Below are positions 24,418 through 32,203 of a DNA stretch of 33,974 nt, one piece after another. The notes under the pieces are model-generated. The model was given only the letters and a program-made list of their open reading frames with translations, was not told where the DNA came from and ran no database searches. The DNA lies in contig CAMTXX010000047.1 of assembly GCA_947085825.1 (NCBI GenBank), positions 1 through 33,974 of the forward strand, in the 5' to 3' direction. The position numbers and the translations under genes are program-made. Numbering within the stretch: position 1 is the first letter of the stretch; each line of letters begins with the position of its first letter. This DNA comes from JAOUFP01 sp947085825. GTDB lineage: Bacteria; Nitrospirota; Thermodesulfovibrionia; Thermodesulfovibrionales; UBA6898.

Positions 24418-24570
24418 GCCACGGATGAACACGGATAAACACTGATAAAACAAACATCTGAAAAGATAAAAGTCTTCACCCAACAGTAGGTGACTTAAGC
24501 ACAAATAGGTGATTCACTTTGTTTGTAGAAGTTTTTGATATATCTGTGTGAATCTGCGCAAATCTGTGGC
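24418..24570. repeat. ACGGATGAACACGGAT / ATCTGTGGC inverted-repeat element
   Basis: The left end GCCACGGATGAACACGGAT and the right end (ATCTGTGTGAATCTGCG, then CAAATCTGTGGC) match as imperfect inverted repeats, about 19 of 29 positions. Inside lies CAACAGTAGGTGACTTA with a diverged complement, a decayed version of the hairpin at 20325-20366. The gap 24047-24634 consists of this element, the composite repeat before it and about 60 nt with nothing recognised. Confidence 0.65.
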
Positions 24571-24634
24571 CAAATGCTTTTTATAGGATTAACCATTTTC
24601 CGATCTCAAACATTTTAAAAAAAGGATGTCAATT

Positions 24635-26092
24635 ATGTTGAGAAAAATAGAAAAAGTATTAGTAGCAAACCGCGGAGTGCCTGCTGTCAGGATCATGCAT
24701 ACCTGCAGGGACAGAAAGATACCTACAACCGCTGTTTACAGCACCCCTGACCGTCTCGCACACCATGTATTTATGGCGGACACTGCCGTACATATCGGCG
24801 AAGCGCCTCCGGTGGAATCCTATCTGAATATGGACAGGATGATTAACGCAGCGCTTAAGAGCAAGTCAGATGCCATACATCCGGGGTGGGGATTTCTTGC
24901 GGAGAATGAAAAATTCGCGCAAAAAGTGATAGACGCCGGGCTTTTGTGGATAGGCCCTTCTCCTGAGGTGATCAGGATGATGGGGGACAAGATACAGGCC
25001 AAACTCATCGCTCAAAAAGCCAATGTGCCGACCATCCCCGGAGTCAGCGATGTAACCGATATTGATCAGATAAAGAAATGGATGCGCGCTGAGGGAGTAG
25101 TGTTTCCCGTCATTATAAAGGCTTCCGCCGGGGGAGGCGGCAAGGGCATGGTCAAGGTCGAAAATGATGACCAGATGGCGCAGGCTTTTGCACAGGCCAG
25201 ATCAGAAGCAAAGAAATCCTTTGGCGATGATAAGCTCCTTGTTGAAAAATATATTGAACGGGGCAGGCATATTGAAGTCCAGATTGTTGCTGATGAACAT
25301 GGCAACGTCCTTCACCTCTTTGAGCGGGAATGCACTATTCAGAGGCGTAATCAGAAAGTCATAGAGGAAGCCCCTTCTCCAAGCCTCGATGAGGACCTGA
25401 GACAGGAGATATGCTATACAGCTGTTCGTCTTATGCGCGATATTGGCTACACAACTGCCGGGACCGTGGAGTTTATTTTTGATTCATCCACCCGGAAGTT
25501 CTACTTTCTTGAGGTGAATACACGGCTCCAGGTGGAGCATGGCGTTACAGAGCTTATAACAGGTCTGGATATAGTCGGCATAATGCTTGATGTGGCAATG
25601 GGAAAGAAATTGCCTTTTAAGCAGACAGATATACATCCTAACAGATGGGCCCTCGAAGTCCGTCTCAATGCAGAAGACCCGAAGAGTTTCAGCCCCTCTT
25701 TCGGCACCATAACCCGCCTGCAGGTACCCATGGGGCCTGGGGTCAGGGTTTCTTCAGGCGTTTATGAGGGAGCTGACATACCGCCTTATTATGACTCCCT
25801 GTTTATGTTATTGATGACAGCAGGCGCTGACCGTGAAGACGCGATAAGAGTCATGGACCGTTCCATCAGCAGAAATCTCAGGGTCGAGGGTGTAAAGACC
25901 CTTGCTCCGCTTCTGTTAAGCATAATCAGACACCCTTCTTTTATAGAGGGGGAATTTTCGACCCGGTTTCTGGAAGAACATATGGATGAATTAATATCCA
26001 TGTTTCAGGAAAAAAACAGTGAAGACGAGGCCCTCAAGGTGGCGCGTTATGTTGCCGAAATATCCGCCCTCGGCCCCCAGAAATGGATGTGA
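24635..26092 (+). CDS. Biotin carboxylase subunit of a split biotin-dependent carboxylase
   Basis: A 485-aa ATP-grasp protein that carboxylates enzyme-bound biotin using ATP and bicarbonate. Seen: HPGWGFLAEN, the glycine-rich loop KASAGGGGKGM near residues 162-172, HIEVQIVAD, RECTIQRRNQK, EAPSP and FLEVNTRLQVEHGVTE. ATG 24635 is preferred over 24626 because AAAGGATG precedes it at correct spacing. The otherwise conserved N-terminal NRGEIA(V/L)R reads NRGVPAVR here. The biotinyl domain is absent and is supplied by the next gene, 8 nt downstream. This is a PycA/AccC/CfiB-type subunit; the acceptor substrate cannot be fixed. Confidence 0.88.
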   Translation: MLRKIEKVLVANRGVPAVRIMHTCRDRKIPTTAVYSTPDRLAHHVFMADTAVHIGEAPPVESYLNMDRMINAALKSKSDAIHPGWGFLAENEKFAQKVIDAGLLWIGPSPEVIRMMGDKIQAKLIAQKANVPTIPGVSDVTDIDQIKKWMRAEGVVFPVIIKASAGGGGKGMVKVENDDQMAQAFAQARSEAKKSFGDDKLLVEKYIERGRHIEVQIVADEHGNVLHLFERECTIQRRNQKVIEEAPSPSLDEDLRQEICYTAVRLMRDIGYTTAGTVEFIFDSSTRKFYFLEVNTRLQVEHGVTELITGLDIVGIMLDVAMGKKLPFKQTDIHPNRWALEVRLNAEDPKSFSPSFGTITRLQVPMGPGVRVSSGVYEGADIPPYYDSLFMLLMTAGADREDAIRVMDRSISRNLRVEGVKTLAPLLLSIIRHPSFIEGEFSTRFLEEHMDELISMFQEKNSEDEALKVARYVAEISALGPQKWM

Positions 26093-26100
26093 GGTTTAAG

Positions 26101-28194
26101 ATGACAGAATATAAAAAACAAAACACAGACAAAAAAAGCATAGACAATGTCTTCGTAAAACCAGGGATGTCGCCACGTGAAATAATAAAGGCAGTGCGGT
26201 CACTTGAAGGGGTCTGTCTGACCTCTGTAGGAATGCGTGACGCAGGACAGTCTGACTTTAAAAACCGGCACCGCATACATGACCTCAAGACCCTTGCTCC
26301 TTATTACAACAATATGGGGATCTTCAGCGCGGAGTGCCACGGAGGCGCCCGCTGGCATGTGGGAGTTATGAACAGGAAGGAAAGTCCCTTTGAGGAAGTC
26401 AGTATTCTTAGGGAGTTGATGCCCAATGTGCTATTGCAGACACTTATCAGGGAAACCAATCTCTTCGGTTACAGACCATATCCCAAGAATATAATCGAAC
26501 ATGTTGTTGCAAAGGTGGATATAGACGTCTGGAGATGTTTTTCATTTCTCAATGACGTCAGGAATATGCGCACTGTGGCGGAAGTGGTGATGAAGAGGGG
26601 CAGGCTCTTTGAACCTACCATATCCTTTACCTCTGCTTATTGGGCGACAAACGAATATTATCTCTCGGTAGTCCGTGATATGATAGACCTTTGCGGCGGA
26701 ACTGACGAGATAGTCCTCTGTATAAAAGACATGGCAGGGGTTGGCGATATCACCAGAATAGGCAGTCTCATAGATGCTATTAAGCAGAAATATCCTGATC
26801 TGGTTCTTCAGTATCATCGGCACATAACCGATGGTCTTGCCATGCCTGCGCTTCTGGCTGCTGCAAAGGCAGGGGCAAAGATCGTTGACGCTCAGGAAGA
26901 TTCCCTGGTGCGTTTCTATGGCCATTCTCCCATATTGAGTGTGCAGGCATATTTTGAGGAATCAGGCATACCCGTGCATCTCAACAGAAAAGAGGCTGAA
27001 AATGCTGTCCAAAAAGTGCGTGAATGGATAGGTCATTACGAATGGGCTGAGTCTCCGTTTAAAGGATATGACCATAATGTTACTTTCCACAAGATGCCCG
27101 GCGGCGCTTTCCCCAGTTCTTTTGAACAGGCTGAAAAGGGGGAGTTTCTTCATCTCATGCCCTCAATTTTGAAGGTGATGTCACTTTACAACCGTATTGT
27201 TAAATATTTTGACGTGACCCCCGGCTCTCAGATCACCTGGGTCACCAGCAGCGGAATTATAAACCGTTATGCCAAAGAGCGCGGAGATTCCGGCGTCAGG
27301 CATATAATCGAGTTGATGATCCGCTTTGTAGAGGAAAAAGACCAGGATTTTGAAGCAATGACAGAAGAAGATCAGCGGGAACTTCTCATGTTGTTCAGGG
27401 GCGCACCCGGAGACTTCAAAAACCTCCTTGTTGGCAATTATGGCAAACTCCCGGTTGGCTGGCCTGCAGAATGGGTCTACCGGAGTGCCTTTGGCGATGA
27501 ATGGGAGACAAAGCTAAAGGAACGCAAAGAGATATCACCTCTTGATTCCATGGAAGATGAGGACATTGACAGGCTTAAAAACGATCTCACCGAACATTTG
27601 GGCAGGACGCCTTCGGAAGAAGAGTTTATTCTCTACCTTATGCATCCCAAAGACGCCCTTGAGATGTTCGGTTTCAGGGAGAAATATGGTGAAGCCCCCC
27701 TTGTGCTGCCTACTGATGTCTGGAGGGAAGGCCTGAAAAAACTTGGCGCAAAGGTTGATTTTGAATTATGGGGCAAGCCTTATACCATAGAGCTTGTCTC
27801 AATCGGCGCTGAACACGAAGGCGTTATCCATGTGGTGATGAAGGTCAACAACAGAACAAGGGTTTATAAGGTCGAGACTCCAAGGGCCAAAAAGGTTGAG
27901 ATAAGAATGGCCAAGGCTATGACTGACATAGGCGCTCCCATAAACGGCAATATATGGAGGATCGGCAATCCTGAAAGAGGTGTCCTTAAAGTAGGTGATA
28001 TTGTCCACAAGGGTGAAGAGGTTGCAAACCTTGAGGCGATGAAGATGGAAAATGTTATTATAGCCCCCTTTGAAGGGCAGATCAAAGAGGTATGCGTAAA
28101 GCTCAATGACACAGTTTCGGAAGGACAACTGCTGTTTACAATACAAGAGATAGATAAGCTGCGGCTGAACGCGGAAATAGAGAGCATTTCATAA
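26101..28194 (+). CDS. Carboxyltransferase-biotinyl subunit (PycB-like)
   Basis: A 697-aa partner of the biotin carboxylase. The first two thirds is an HMGL-like TIM-barrel carboxyltransferase: GMRDAGQSDF, GARWHVG, LIRETNLFGYRPYP, CIKDMAG (metal-site Lys), QYHRHITDG (His-x-His metal ligands), MPGG and VTPGSQ. The end is a biotinyl domain with EAMKMEN, with the biotinylated Lys near residue 648. Several blocks differ from ordinary pyruvate carboxylase (RDAGQS for RDAHQS, YHRHITDG for HTHDTSG, VTPGSQ for VTPSSK), although the arginine, aspartate, glutamine and tyrosine positions are kept. Candidate substrates are pyruvate, 2-oxoglutarate or another oxo-acid. GAGG before ATG 26101 supports that start over 26083. 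Confidence 0.83.
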   Translation: MTEYKKQNTDKKSIDNVFVKPGMSPREIIKAVRSLEGVCLTSVGMRDAGQSDFKNRHRIHDLKTLAPYYNNMGIFSAECHGGARWHVGVMNRKESPFEEVSILRELMPNVLLQTLIRETNLFGYRPYPKNIIEHVVAKVDIDVWRCFSFLNDVRNMRTVAEVVMKRGRLFEPTISFTSAYWATNEYYLSVVRDMIDLCGGTDEIVLCIKDMAGVGDITRIGSLIDAIKQKYPDLVLQYHRHITDGLAMPALLAAAKAGAKIVDAQEDSLVRFYGHSPILSVQAYFEESGIPVHLNRKEAENAVQKVREWIGHYEWAESPFKGYDHNVTFHKMPGGAFPSSFEQAEKGEFLHLMPSILKVMSLYNRIVKYFDVTPGSQITWVTSSGIINRYAKERGDSGVRHIIELMIRFVEEKDQDFEAMTEEDQRELLMLFRGAPGDFKNLLVGNYGKLPVGWPAEWVYRSAFGDEWETKLKERKEISPLDSMEDEDIDRLKNDLTEHLGRTPSEEEFILYLMHPKDALEMFGFREKYGEAPLVLPTDVWREGLKKLGAKVDFELWGKPYTIELVSIGAEHEGVIHVVMKVNNRTRVYKVETPRAKKVEIRMAKAMTDIGAPINGNIWRIGNPERGVLKVGDIVHKGEEVANLEAMKMENVIIAPFEGQIKEVCVKLNDTVSEGQLLFTIQEIDKLRLNAEIESIS

Positions 28195-28220
28195 ATAACG
28201 TCAATAGCAAGGAGAAATAT

Positions 28221-29099
28221 ATGGAAGAAATGTTGTTGAAGGCAGATATGCCTGACATTACATTTCTAAGGAGCGGAAAGGTCAGGGATATCTACGACCT
28301 TGGAAGCAGTCTTCTTCTGATAGCGTCCGACAGGGTCTCAGCCTTTGACGTTGTCCTCCCCAACGGGATTCCAGGAAAGGGCAAGCTTCTGACCCAAATA
28401 TCTGTTTACTGGTTTAATCAGATGGAGAATATAATCAAAAATCACCTCCTCGCCACTACGGTTGACAGTTACCCTTCACAATGCCATAAATACAGGGAAC
28501 AGCTTGAAAACAGGAGTATGCTGGTAAAGAAGGCTGAGCAGCTTCCGGTGGAGTGTATAGTAAGGGGTTATCTTGCCGGGAGCGGGTGGAAGGAATACCA
28601 AAAAACAGGTTCTGTATGTGGCATAAAGCTTCCGGTTGGACTGAAAGAATCTGCACGGCTTGAATCTCCGATATATACTCCGAGCACAAAGGCAGAGCAG
28701 GGGCATGACGTAAATATATCATTTGAGGAGACCGTAAGGATTGTTGGCCTGAAAATAGCGGAAAAGCTCAGAGATGTGAGCCTGAAGATTTATTCCCGGG
28801 CAAGAGAAATAGCTGAAGACAAAGGGATCATAATAGCAGATACGAAGTTTGAATTTGGGATCTATGATAATGATCTGATCCTTATAGATGAAATTCTTAC
28901 GCCTGATTCTTCACGGTTCTGGTCTGCCAGGACGTATGAACCAGGGAGGGGACAGGATAGTTACGACAAACAGATCATAAGGGATTATCTCCTTACGCTC
29001 GATTGGGACCAGACCTATCCCGGACCGGAACTGCCGGATGATATTGTTCAAAAGGCTATAGAAAGATACAGAGAGATTTATCAGATAATCGTCTCTTGA
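28221..29099 (+). CDS. purC: Phosphoribosylaminoimidazole-succinocarboxamide synthase
   Basis: A 292-aa enzyme of purine synthesis that joins CAIR and aspartate using ATP to give SAICAR. Motifs: LRSGKVRDIYDLG, LIASDRVSAFDVVLPNGIPGKG, VECIVRGYLAGSGWKEYQ, TKAEQGHDVNISFEE, DTKFEFG, LIDEILTPDSSRFW and DSYDKQIIRDYL. AAGGAG precedes ATG 28221. The length fits the longer SAICAR-synthase group. It follows the carboxylase pair by 26 nt and could be co-transcribed with it, though no metabolic link is needed. It converges on the TPR gene with four nt between stop codons. Confidence 0.95.
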   Translation: MEEMLLKADMPDITFLRSGKVRDIYDLGSSLLLIASDRVSAFDVVLPNGIPGKGKLLTQISVYWFNQMENIIKNHLLATTVDSYPSQCHKYREQLENRSMLVKKAEQLPVECIVRGYLAGSGWKEYQKTGSVCGIKLPVGLKESARLESPIYTPSTKAEQGHDVNISFEETVRIVGLKIAEKLRDVSLKIYSRAREIAEDKGIIIADTKFEFGIYDNDLILIDEILTPDSSRFWSARTYEPGRGQDSYDKQIIRDYLLTLDWDQTYPGPELPDDIVQKAIERYREIYQIIVS

Positions 29100-29103
29100 A
29101 TAT

Positions 29104-29859
29104 CTACTTTTCCGAGGACTTGTAAAGCAGCATTCCTATATATCTATTGATCGGATTGCTTCGGGAAAGGAACGGCAAAGATGGTGGTTTTCTCGTGCCC
29201 ATCTTCTTTATTTCCCATAAGATATCATGGTTCTCCGGATCATTTTTCAACCCCTCCTGAAAGGCAAGCACAGCGTCTTTTTTTCTGTTACCTTTCAGGT
29301 ATGTCCTTCCAAGGTTGAGATAGAAGACAGGATAAAAAAACTCGGCCCCGAAGGGCATGGCTGTATTGAGCATTTTTATTGCGTCTTCACAAATCCTTAT
29401 GCCTTCTTTGGATTTGTTTTCTATAACTGCTATAAGACAGCCATAATAGGACAGCAGAAAAGGATCGGCAGGAAATTTCTCAAGAGTATGCCTGAGGACA
29501 TTCAGCGCTGACTTTCCATTCCCTCGCCTGAGTAACTGCTGGATTTCTTCAAAATATTCGGATTTCAATTTTTGTTTGCCGGTTTTTTCAGCAATGAATT
29601 GATTGACAGTCGATTTATGCTGTTTTTCCATAAGAGAGGCGAGTTTGTCAGGAAAGTTCCTCAGCTTTGTCAGATGCGCATAATCTGATTTCTTTGTAAA
29701 GACAATTTCTCCCTTTAAATATATATTCGAGATGATCTTGCATGACTTTATCCCCATGTCTTCTGTCTGGACAAGATAGGAGATATTATCTACAGTGATA
29801 TTGCTGCTGAATTCATTAGAAAGTTTAGAGGTCAGGCGTATTTCTGTTTTCGATGACAT
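29104..29859 (-). CDS. TPR-repeat protein of unknown function
   Basis: A 251-aa cytoplasmic-looking protein with no signal peptide. Residues 1-60 form a beta-rich N-terminal region (SKLSNEFSSNITVDNISYLVQTED). Residues 105-220 contain tetratricopeptide-type helices (ALNVLRHTLEKFPADPFLLSYYG, FYLNLGRTYLKGNRKKDAVLAFQEGL). The end carries RKPPSLPFLSRSNPINRYIG, a short conserved-looking tail I have seen in TPR proteins of similar lineages but cannot name. Start at ATG 29857-29859 is the only early one. It has no obvious operon partner; likely a scaffold or adaptor. Confidence 0.7.
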   Translation of the reverse strand: MSSKTEIRLTSKLSNEFSSNITVDNISYLVQTEDMGIKSCKIISNIYLKGEIVFTKKSDYAHLTKLRNFPDKLASLMEKQHKSTVNQFIAEKTGKQKLKSEYFEEIQQLLRRGNGKSALNVLRHTLEKFPADPFLLSYYGCLIAVIENKSKEGIRICEDAIKMLNTAMPFGAEFFYPVFYLNLGRTYLKGNRKKDAVLAFQEGLKNDPENHDILWEIKKMGTRKPPSLPFLSRSNPINRYIGMLLYKSSEK

Positions 29860-30108
29860 GATTTATTTTATCAGATATGACAAAAATTAGAACCACTTAC
29901 TAAGGAGTTTATAAGTAAAGCCCCTTCACACTCGTCCTTTCCCGCCAATGGAGAAGGTTGTAATATTCCCCGTCCTTTCAGCCACTTCTGTGATTCTTCC
30001 ACAGTGAATGCTCAAAATCAAACTGATTATAATAATCTTGGCTATCTATTATTTAGAGGCACTTAAAGGGTATAATTCTTATTATTATTTAAAGGGATAG
30101 ACAAGGAT
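29860..30108. other. Gene-free spacer between the TPR gene and the defence remnant
   Basis: No credible ORF, RNA gene or long palindrome was seen here. The section 30041-30100 is A+T-rich and includes TATAAT (30071-30076), a possible -10 box for the short fragment at 30109, without a matching -35 box. Confidence 0.5.
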
Positions 30109-30201
30109 ATGAGTTATACAGCTTATCTGAAACCACGGCCCGAGACGATCTCAGAAGATGGGATCGAAGGGATTATTGACCTTCACTTATGGAGATGTTG
30201 A
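30109..30201 (+). pseudogene. N-terminal fragment, possibly of a DUF499-type ATPase
   Basis: A 30-codon frame beginning MSYTAYLKPRPETISEDGIE, then GIIDL and an abrupt, unrelated-looking HLWRC end. The first 25 residues look like a genuine protein start, with AAGGAT close by. From memory, DUF499 proteins encoded with DUF1156 methylases can begin similarly, but this match is weak. If right, it is the stub of the first gene of a defence locus whose DUF1156 partner is cut at 31091. Confidence 0.3.
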
Positions 30202-30231
30202 CCCCGTGGGTTGTGCTGGAGAAACATGAGG

Positions 30232-30237
30232 TATAAT
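30232..30237 (+). promoter_or_regulatory. -10 box upstream of the MNT/HEPN pair
   Basis: A perfect TATAAT lies 25 nt before the MNT start codon. A -35 candidate (TTGTGC, 30211-30216) is at short spacing. AGGGAGGG ahead of ATG 30263 gives a strong ribosome site. Confidence 0.4.
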
Positions 30238-30262
30238 ATATCATGAAGGGAGGGCTACAGTT

Positions 30263-30559
30263 ATGAAGAAAACACTTGAGGAAATAAGGGATATTTTAAA
30301 CAAGCACAGAGATGAATTAAGAGATAAATATAAGATTACGGAAATGGGCATATTCGGTTCATATGTGCGTGGGGAGCAGAAGAAAAGAAGCGATCTGGAT
30401 ATACTGGTTGAGTTTGGAGAGCCCATCAGCTTACTCGACCTGGTTGGAGCGGAAAATCACCTTAAGAAAATTTTAAGAATGAAAGTTGACCTTGTGCCCA
30501 AAGAGGATATCAGGCCCGAGTTGAAAGACATAATTCTAAGGGAAACTGTTTTGATATGA
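30263..30559 (+). CDS. MNT-domain nucleotidyltransferase antitoxin (MntA-like)
   Basis: A 98-aa minimal nucleotidyltransferase. The signature GS-x10-D-x-D is exact: Gly32-Ser33, then Asp44 and Asp46 in GSYVRGEQKKRSDLDILVEF. Characterised MntA proteins neutralise HepT by attaching AMP to a tyrosine of the HEPN partner. The gene overlaps the HEPN gene by four nt (ATGA), the usual arrangement. It is complete and shows no damage, unlike its neighbours. Confidence 0.85.
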   Translation: MKKTLEEIRDILNKHRDELRDKYKITEMGIFGSYVRGEQKKRSDLDILVEFGEPISLLDLVGAENHLKKILRMKVDLVPKEDIRPELKDIILRETVLI

Positions 30560-30924
30560 TACGCAAGATTTCCTTATACGCCAACGACATCTTTGACAAC
30601 ATGGCAAGGGCCGAGAGCTTTATTGAAAACATGACTTATGAGGATCTCCTTGCAGATGAAAAGACTTCATATGCCGTTGTGCGATGCCTTGAAATAATAG
30701 GTGAAGCAACAAAAAATATCCCGACCGAAACAAGACGTAAATACCCTGAAGTGCCTTGGAAGAAAATGGCCGGCATGAGAGATAAAATTATCCATGTTTA
30801 TTTCGGTTTAAGAATGGAACGGGTCTGGCTGGCAGTAAAGAAAGATATCCCTCTTTTAAAAGACAAGATAAAAAAGGTGTGCGGGGATCTTGAAGCTCTC
30901 GAAAAAAGCGCTGAAGCTGAATGA
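30556..30924 (+). CDS. HEPN-domain toxin (HepT-like, DUF86)
   Basis: A 122-aa DUF86/HEPN protein. The RNase motif R-x4-H-x-Y is present as Arg75, His80 and Tyr82 in RDKIIHVYFG. The tyrosine is the residue modified by MntA in the characterised systems. Helical composition and length fit HepT. The last four bases overlap the start of a DUF1156-type gene (ATGA at 30921), so the pair was the leading part of a defence operon. The next gene is truncated. Confidence 0.85.
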   Translation: MIRKISLYANDIFDNMARAESFIENMTYEDLLADEKTSYAVVRCLEIIGEATKNIPTETRRKYPEVPWKKMAGMRDKIIHVYFGLRMERVWLAVKKDIPLLKDKIKKVCGDLEALEKSAEAE

Positions 30925-31091
30925 AACGTGCCATTGAGGAGTCCTTTCCCATAGTTGAAATAAACAGGCTTGCTGTACCTGAGCGCAACGCCTTCAAACC
31001 GATCTATCAGATGCACAAATGGTTTGCCCGGCGTGCATCTTGTGTTTTCAGGGCTATCCTCCTTGCCTCTATGAAACCTGCCAGTCCTTAA
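30921..31091 (+). pseudogene. Truncated DUF1156-type DNA methylase gene (5' end only)
   Basis: 56 codons remain, starting MKRAIEESFPIVEINRLAVP and continuing with MHKWFARRASCVFRAILL. This is the DUF1156 N-terminal module of large adenine-specific DNA methylases (usually several hundred to over 900 residues), here cut after about 50 matching residues. The frame stops at TAA 31089-31091, inside sequence that belongs to the opposite-strand integrase fragment. It keeps a four-nt overlap with the HEPN gene. All catalytic motifs are missing, so it cannot methylate. Confidence 0.75.
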
Positions 31092-31281
31092 TATCTTCCC
31101 TGGCTTCGAGGGAGTCCGGAAACTCCGTGACTGTATGCCCGATGTTTTGTTGTCCCTTCCTGTTGCTGAAGGCAAGGAACTTGCTAACCCAAACTGCGAG
31201 AAAAAGGACATGTTTTTCAGGAGCTAATTTGTGCGAAAGAAGAAACTCTTGAAACTCAGGCAAGACTCCTTTTTCGATCAT
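31069..31281 (-). pseudogene. Truncated integron integrase (N-terminal SAM-like domain only)
   Basis: The minus-strand frame 31281-31069 encodes 70 residues, including VLPEFQEFLLSHKLAPEKHV and FLAVWVSKFLAFSN, then DWQVS and a stop. This is the pattern of the N-terminal core-binding domain of integron-type tyrosine recombinases (phage_int_SAM_4). The catalytic domain, including IntI's extra motif, is missing. The ATG at 31281 is preferred because GGAG precedes it; an earlier in-frame ATG at 31296 lacks one. It points away from the cassettes, the orthodox integron arrangement. It ends where the DUF1156 gene ends, implying a rearrangement. Confidence 0.7.
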
Positions 31282-31393
31282 TTGCAAAATCTCCATTGCT
31301 ATACGAAGTTCGCTTTTGCTGGTACTATCCGATCATATGAGAACTAAAGTCAAGTTATTTTTTTATGATTTTTTAATTTTAAAGATTTTTTTA

Positions 31394-31422
31394 TTGACTC
31401 TCTGTAGGCCGTGTGATAGATT
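31394..31422 (+). promoter_or_regulatory. Candidate cassette promoter (Pc)
   Basis: TTGACT (31394-31399) and TAGATT (31417-31422) have 17-nt spacing and read toward the cassettes. It lies 33 nt before the first recombination point (31455/31456), in the A+T-rich spacer between the integrase start and the array, the place where Pc is found when it lies in or near attI. Confidence 0.5.
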
Positions 31423-31469
31423 TCCCTGTAAAGAGGAAGCTCTTATAGTAATATGTTAGGGCTATGATT

Positions 31470-32117
31470 ATGAAACAGGATTTAAATAAAGTAGAGAACC
31501 TGTACGATACGGTAGCAAAAGAATATGCAGAAACATTCTCTGGTGAACACGAAAAAAAACCGAAAGATCAAGAAATACTCCGCAGATTTTCAATAGAGAT
31601 CGGGGATAAAAAGCCGGTCTGGGATTTCGGCTGTGGTCCCGGTCAAACTACAAAATACCTGAAAGATCTTGGAATTGAAATCTCTGGGCTGGATTTGTCC
31701 GAAAAAATACTAGAACAGGCAAGAACAATCCATCCTGAAATAAACTTCAGAAAGGGAAATATTCTTGAACTCGAATTTGACGACGACTCAATAGGCGGTG
31801 TTGTAGCTTTCTATGCTATTGTTCACTTTACAGAAGAACAAGTAGAAATAGCCTTTCGTGAAGCATTTCGTGTATTACAGCCAGGTGGATTATTCCTTTT
31901 CACATACCATATTGGTGAGGATACAATCTGCATAGAAGAGTTCCTCGATAAGAAAATCGATATAGATTTCATGTTCTTTAATACAGATTTTATTTCTAGT
32001 TGTCTAAAAAAGATTGGATTTAAAAAAATAGAGATAATCGAGAGAGAACCATACCCAGGCGTGGAGTACGAAAGCCGAAGGGCTTATGTGTTTGCAAAAA
32101 AACCAAGCTTACAATAA
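31470..32117 (+). CDS. SAM-dependent class I methyltransferase (cassette 1)
   Basis: A 215-aa protein with a Rossmann methyltransferase core: VWDFGCGPGQTTKYL (motif I), SGLDLSEKILEQA, then IGGVVAFYAIVHF and FRVLQPGGLFLFTYH. Substrate unknown; it resembles UbiE/Methyltransf_11-type small-molecule methylases. The start ATG 31470 is chosen because AGGG of the recombination core (31458-31461) lies eight nt upstream as its Shine-Dalgarno; ATG 31464 is too close to it. The gene ends three nt before its attC R'' box, which is typical of compact cassettes. Confidence 0.8.
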   Translation: MKQDLNKVENLYDTVAKEYAETFSGEHEKKPKDQEILRRFSIEIGDKKPVWDFGCGPGQTTKYLKDLGIEISGLDLSEKILEQARTIHPEINFRKGNILELEFDDDSIGGVVAFYAIVHFTEEQVEIAFREAFRVLQPGGLFLFTYHIGEDTICIEEFLDKKIDIDFMFFNTDFISSCLKKIGFKKIEIIEREPYPGVEYESRRAYVFAKKPSLQ

Positions 32118-32119
32118 TA

Positions 32120-32182
32120 GCCCTAACAAGGCTAATGCAGCCGACGCAAAAAAACGCGCGGCTGATTAGCAACGTTAGAAGC
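32120..32182 (+). other. attC recombination site of cassette 1
   Basis: R'' GCCCTAAC (32120-32127) is the exact complement of this cassette's own 5' core GTTAGGGC (31455-31462). The inner arms GCTAAT and ATTAGC pair perfectly, then CAGCCG pairs with CGGCTG. An unpaired G (32137) supplies the extrahelical base that directs strand choice. The terminal loop contains the A7 run. R' is GTTAGAAGC (32174-32182), with cleavage between G and TT. Confidence 0.85.
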
Positions 32183-32203
32183 AATCAATGAGATAGAGAT
32201 GAC

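Noticed and set aside
5130..24570. Repeated palindromes as a CRISPR array
   Set aside because: Copies are isolated, of different families and not separated by regular spacers; no cas genes are present.
31297..31455. Precise attI boundaries
   Set aside because: Only the GTT edge can be recognised. attI sites vary between integrase families and the integrase is truncated, so coordinates would be guesswork.
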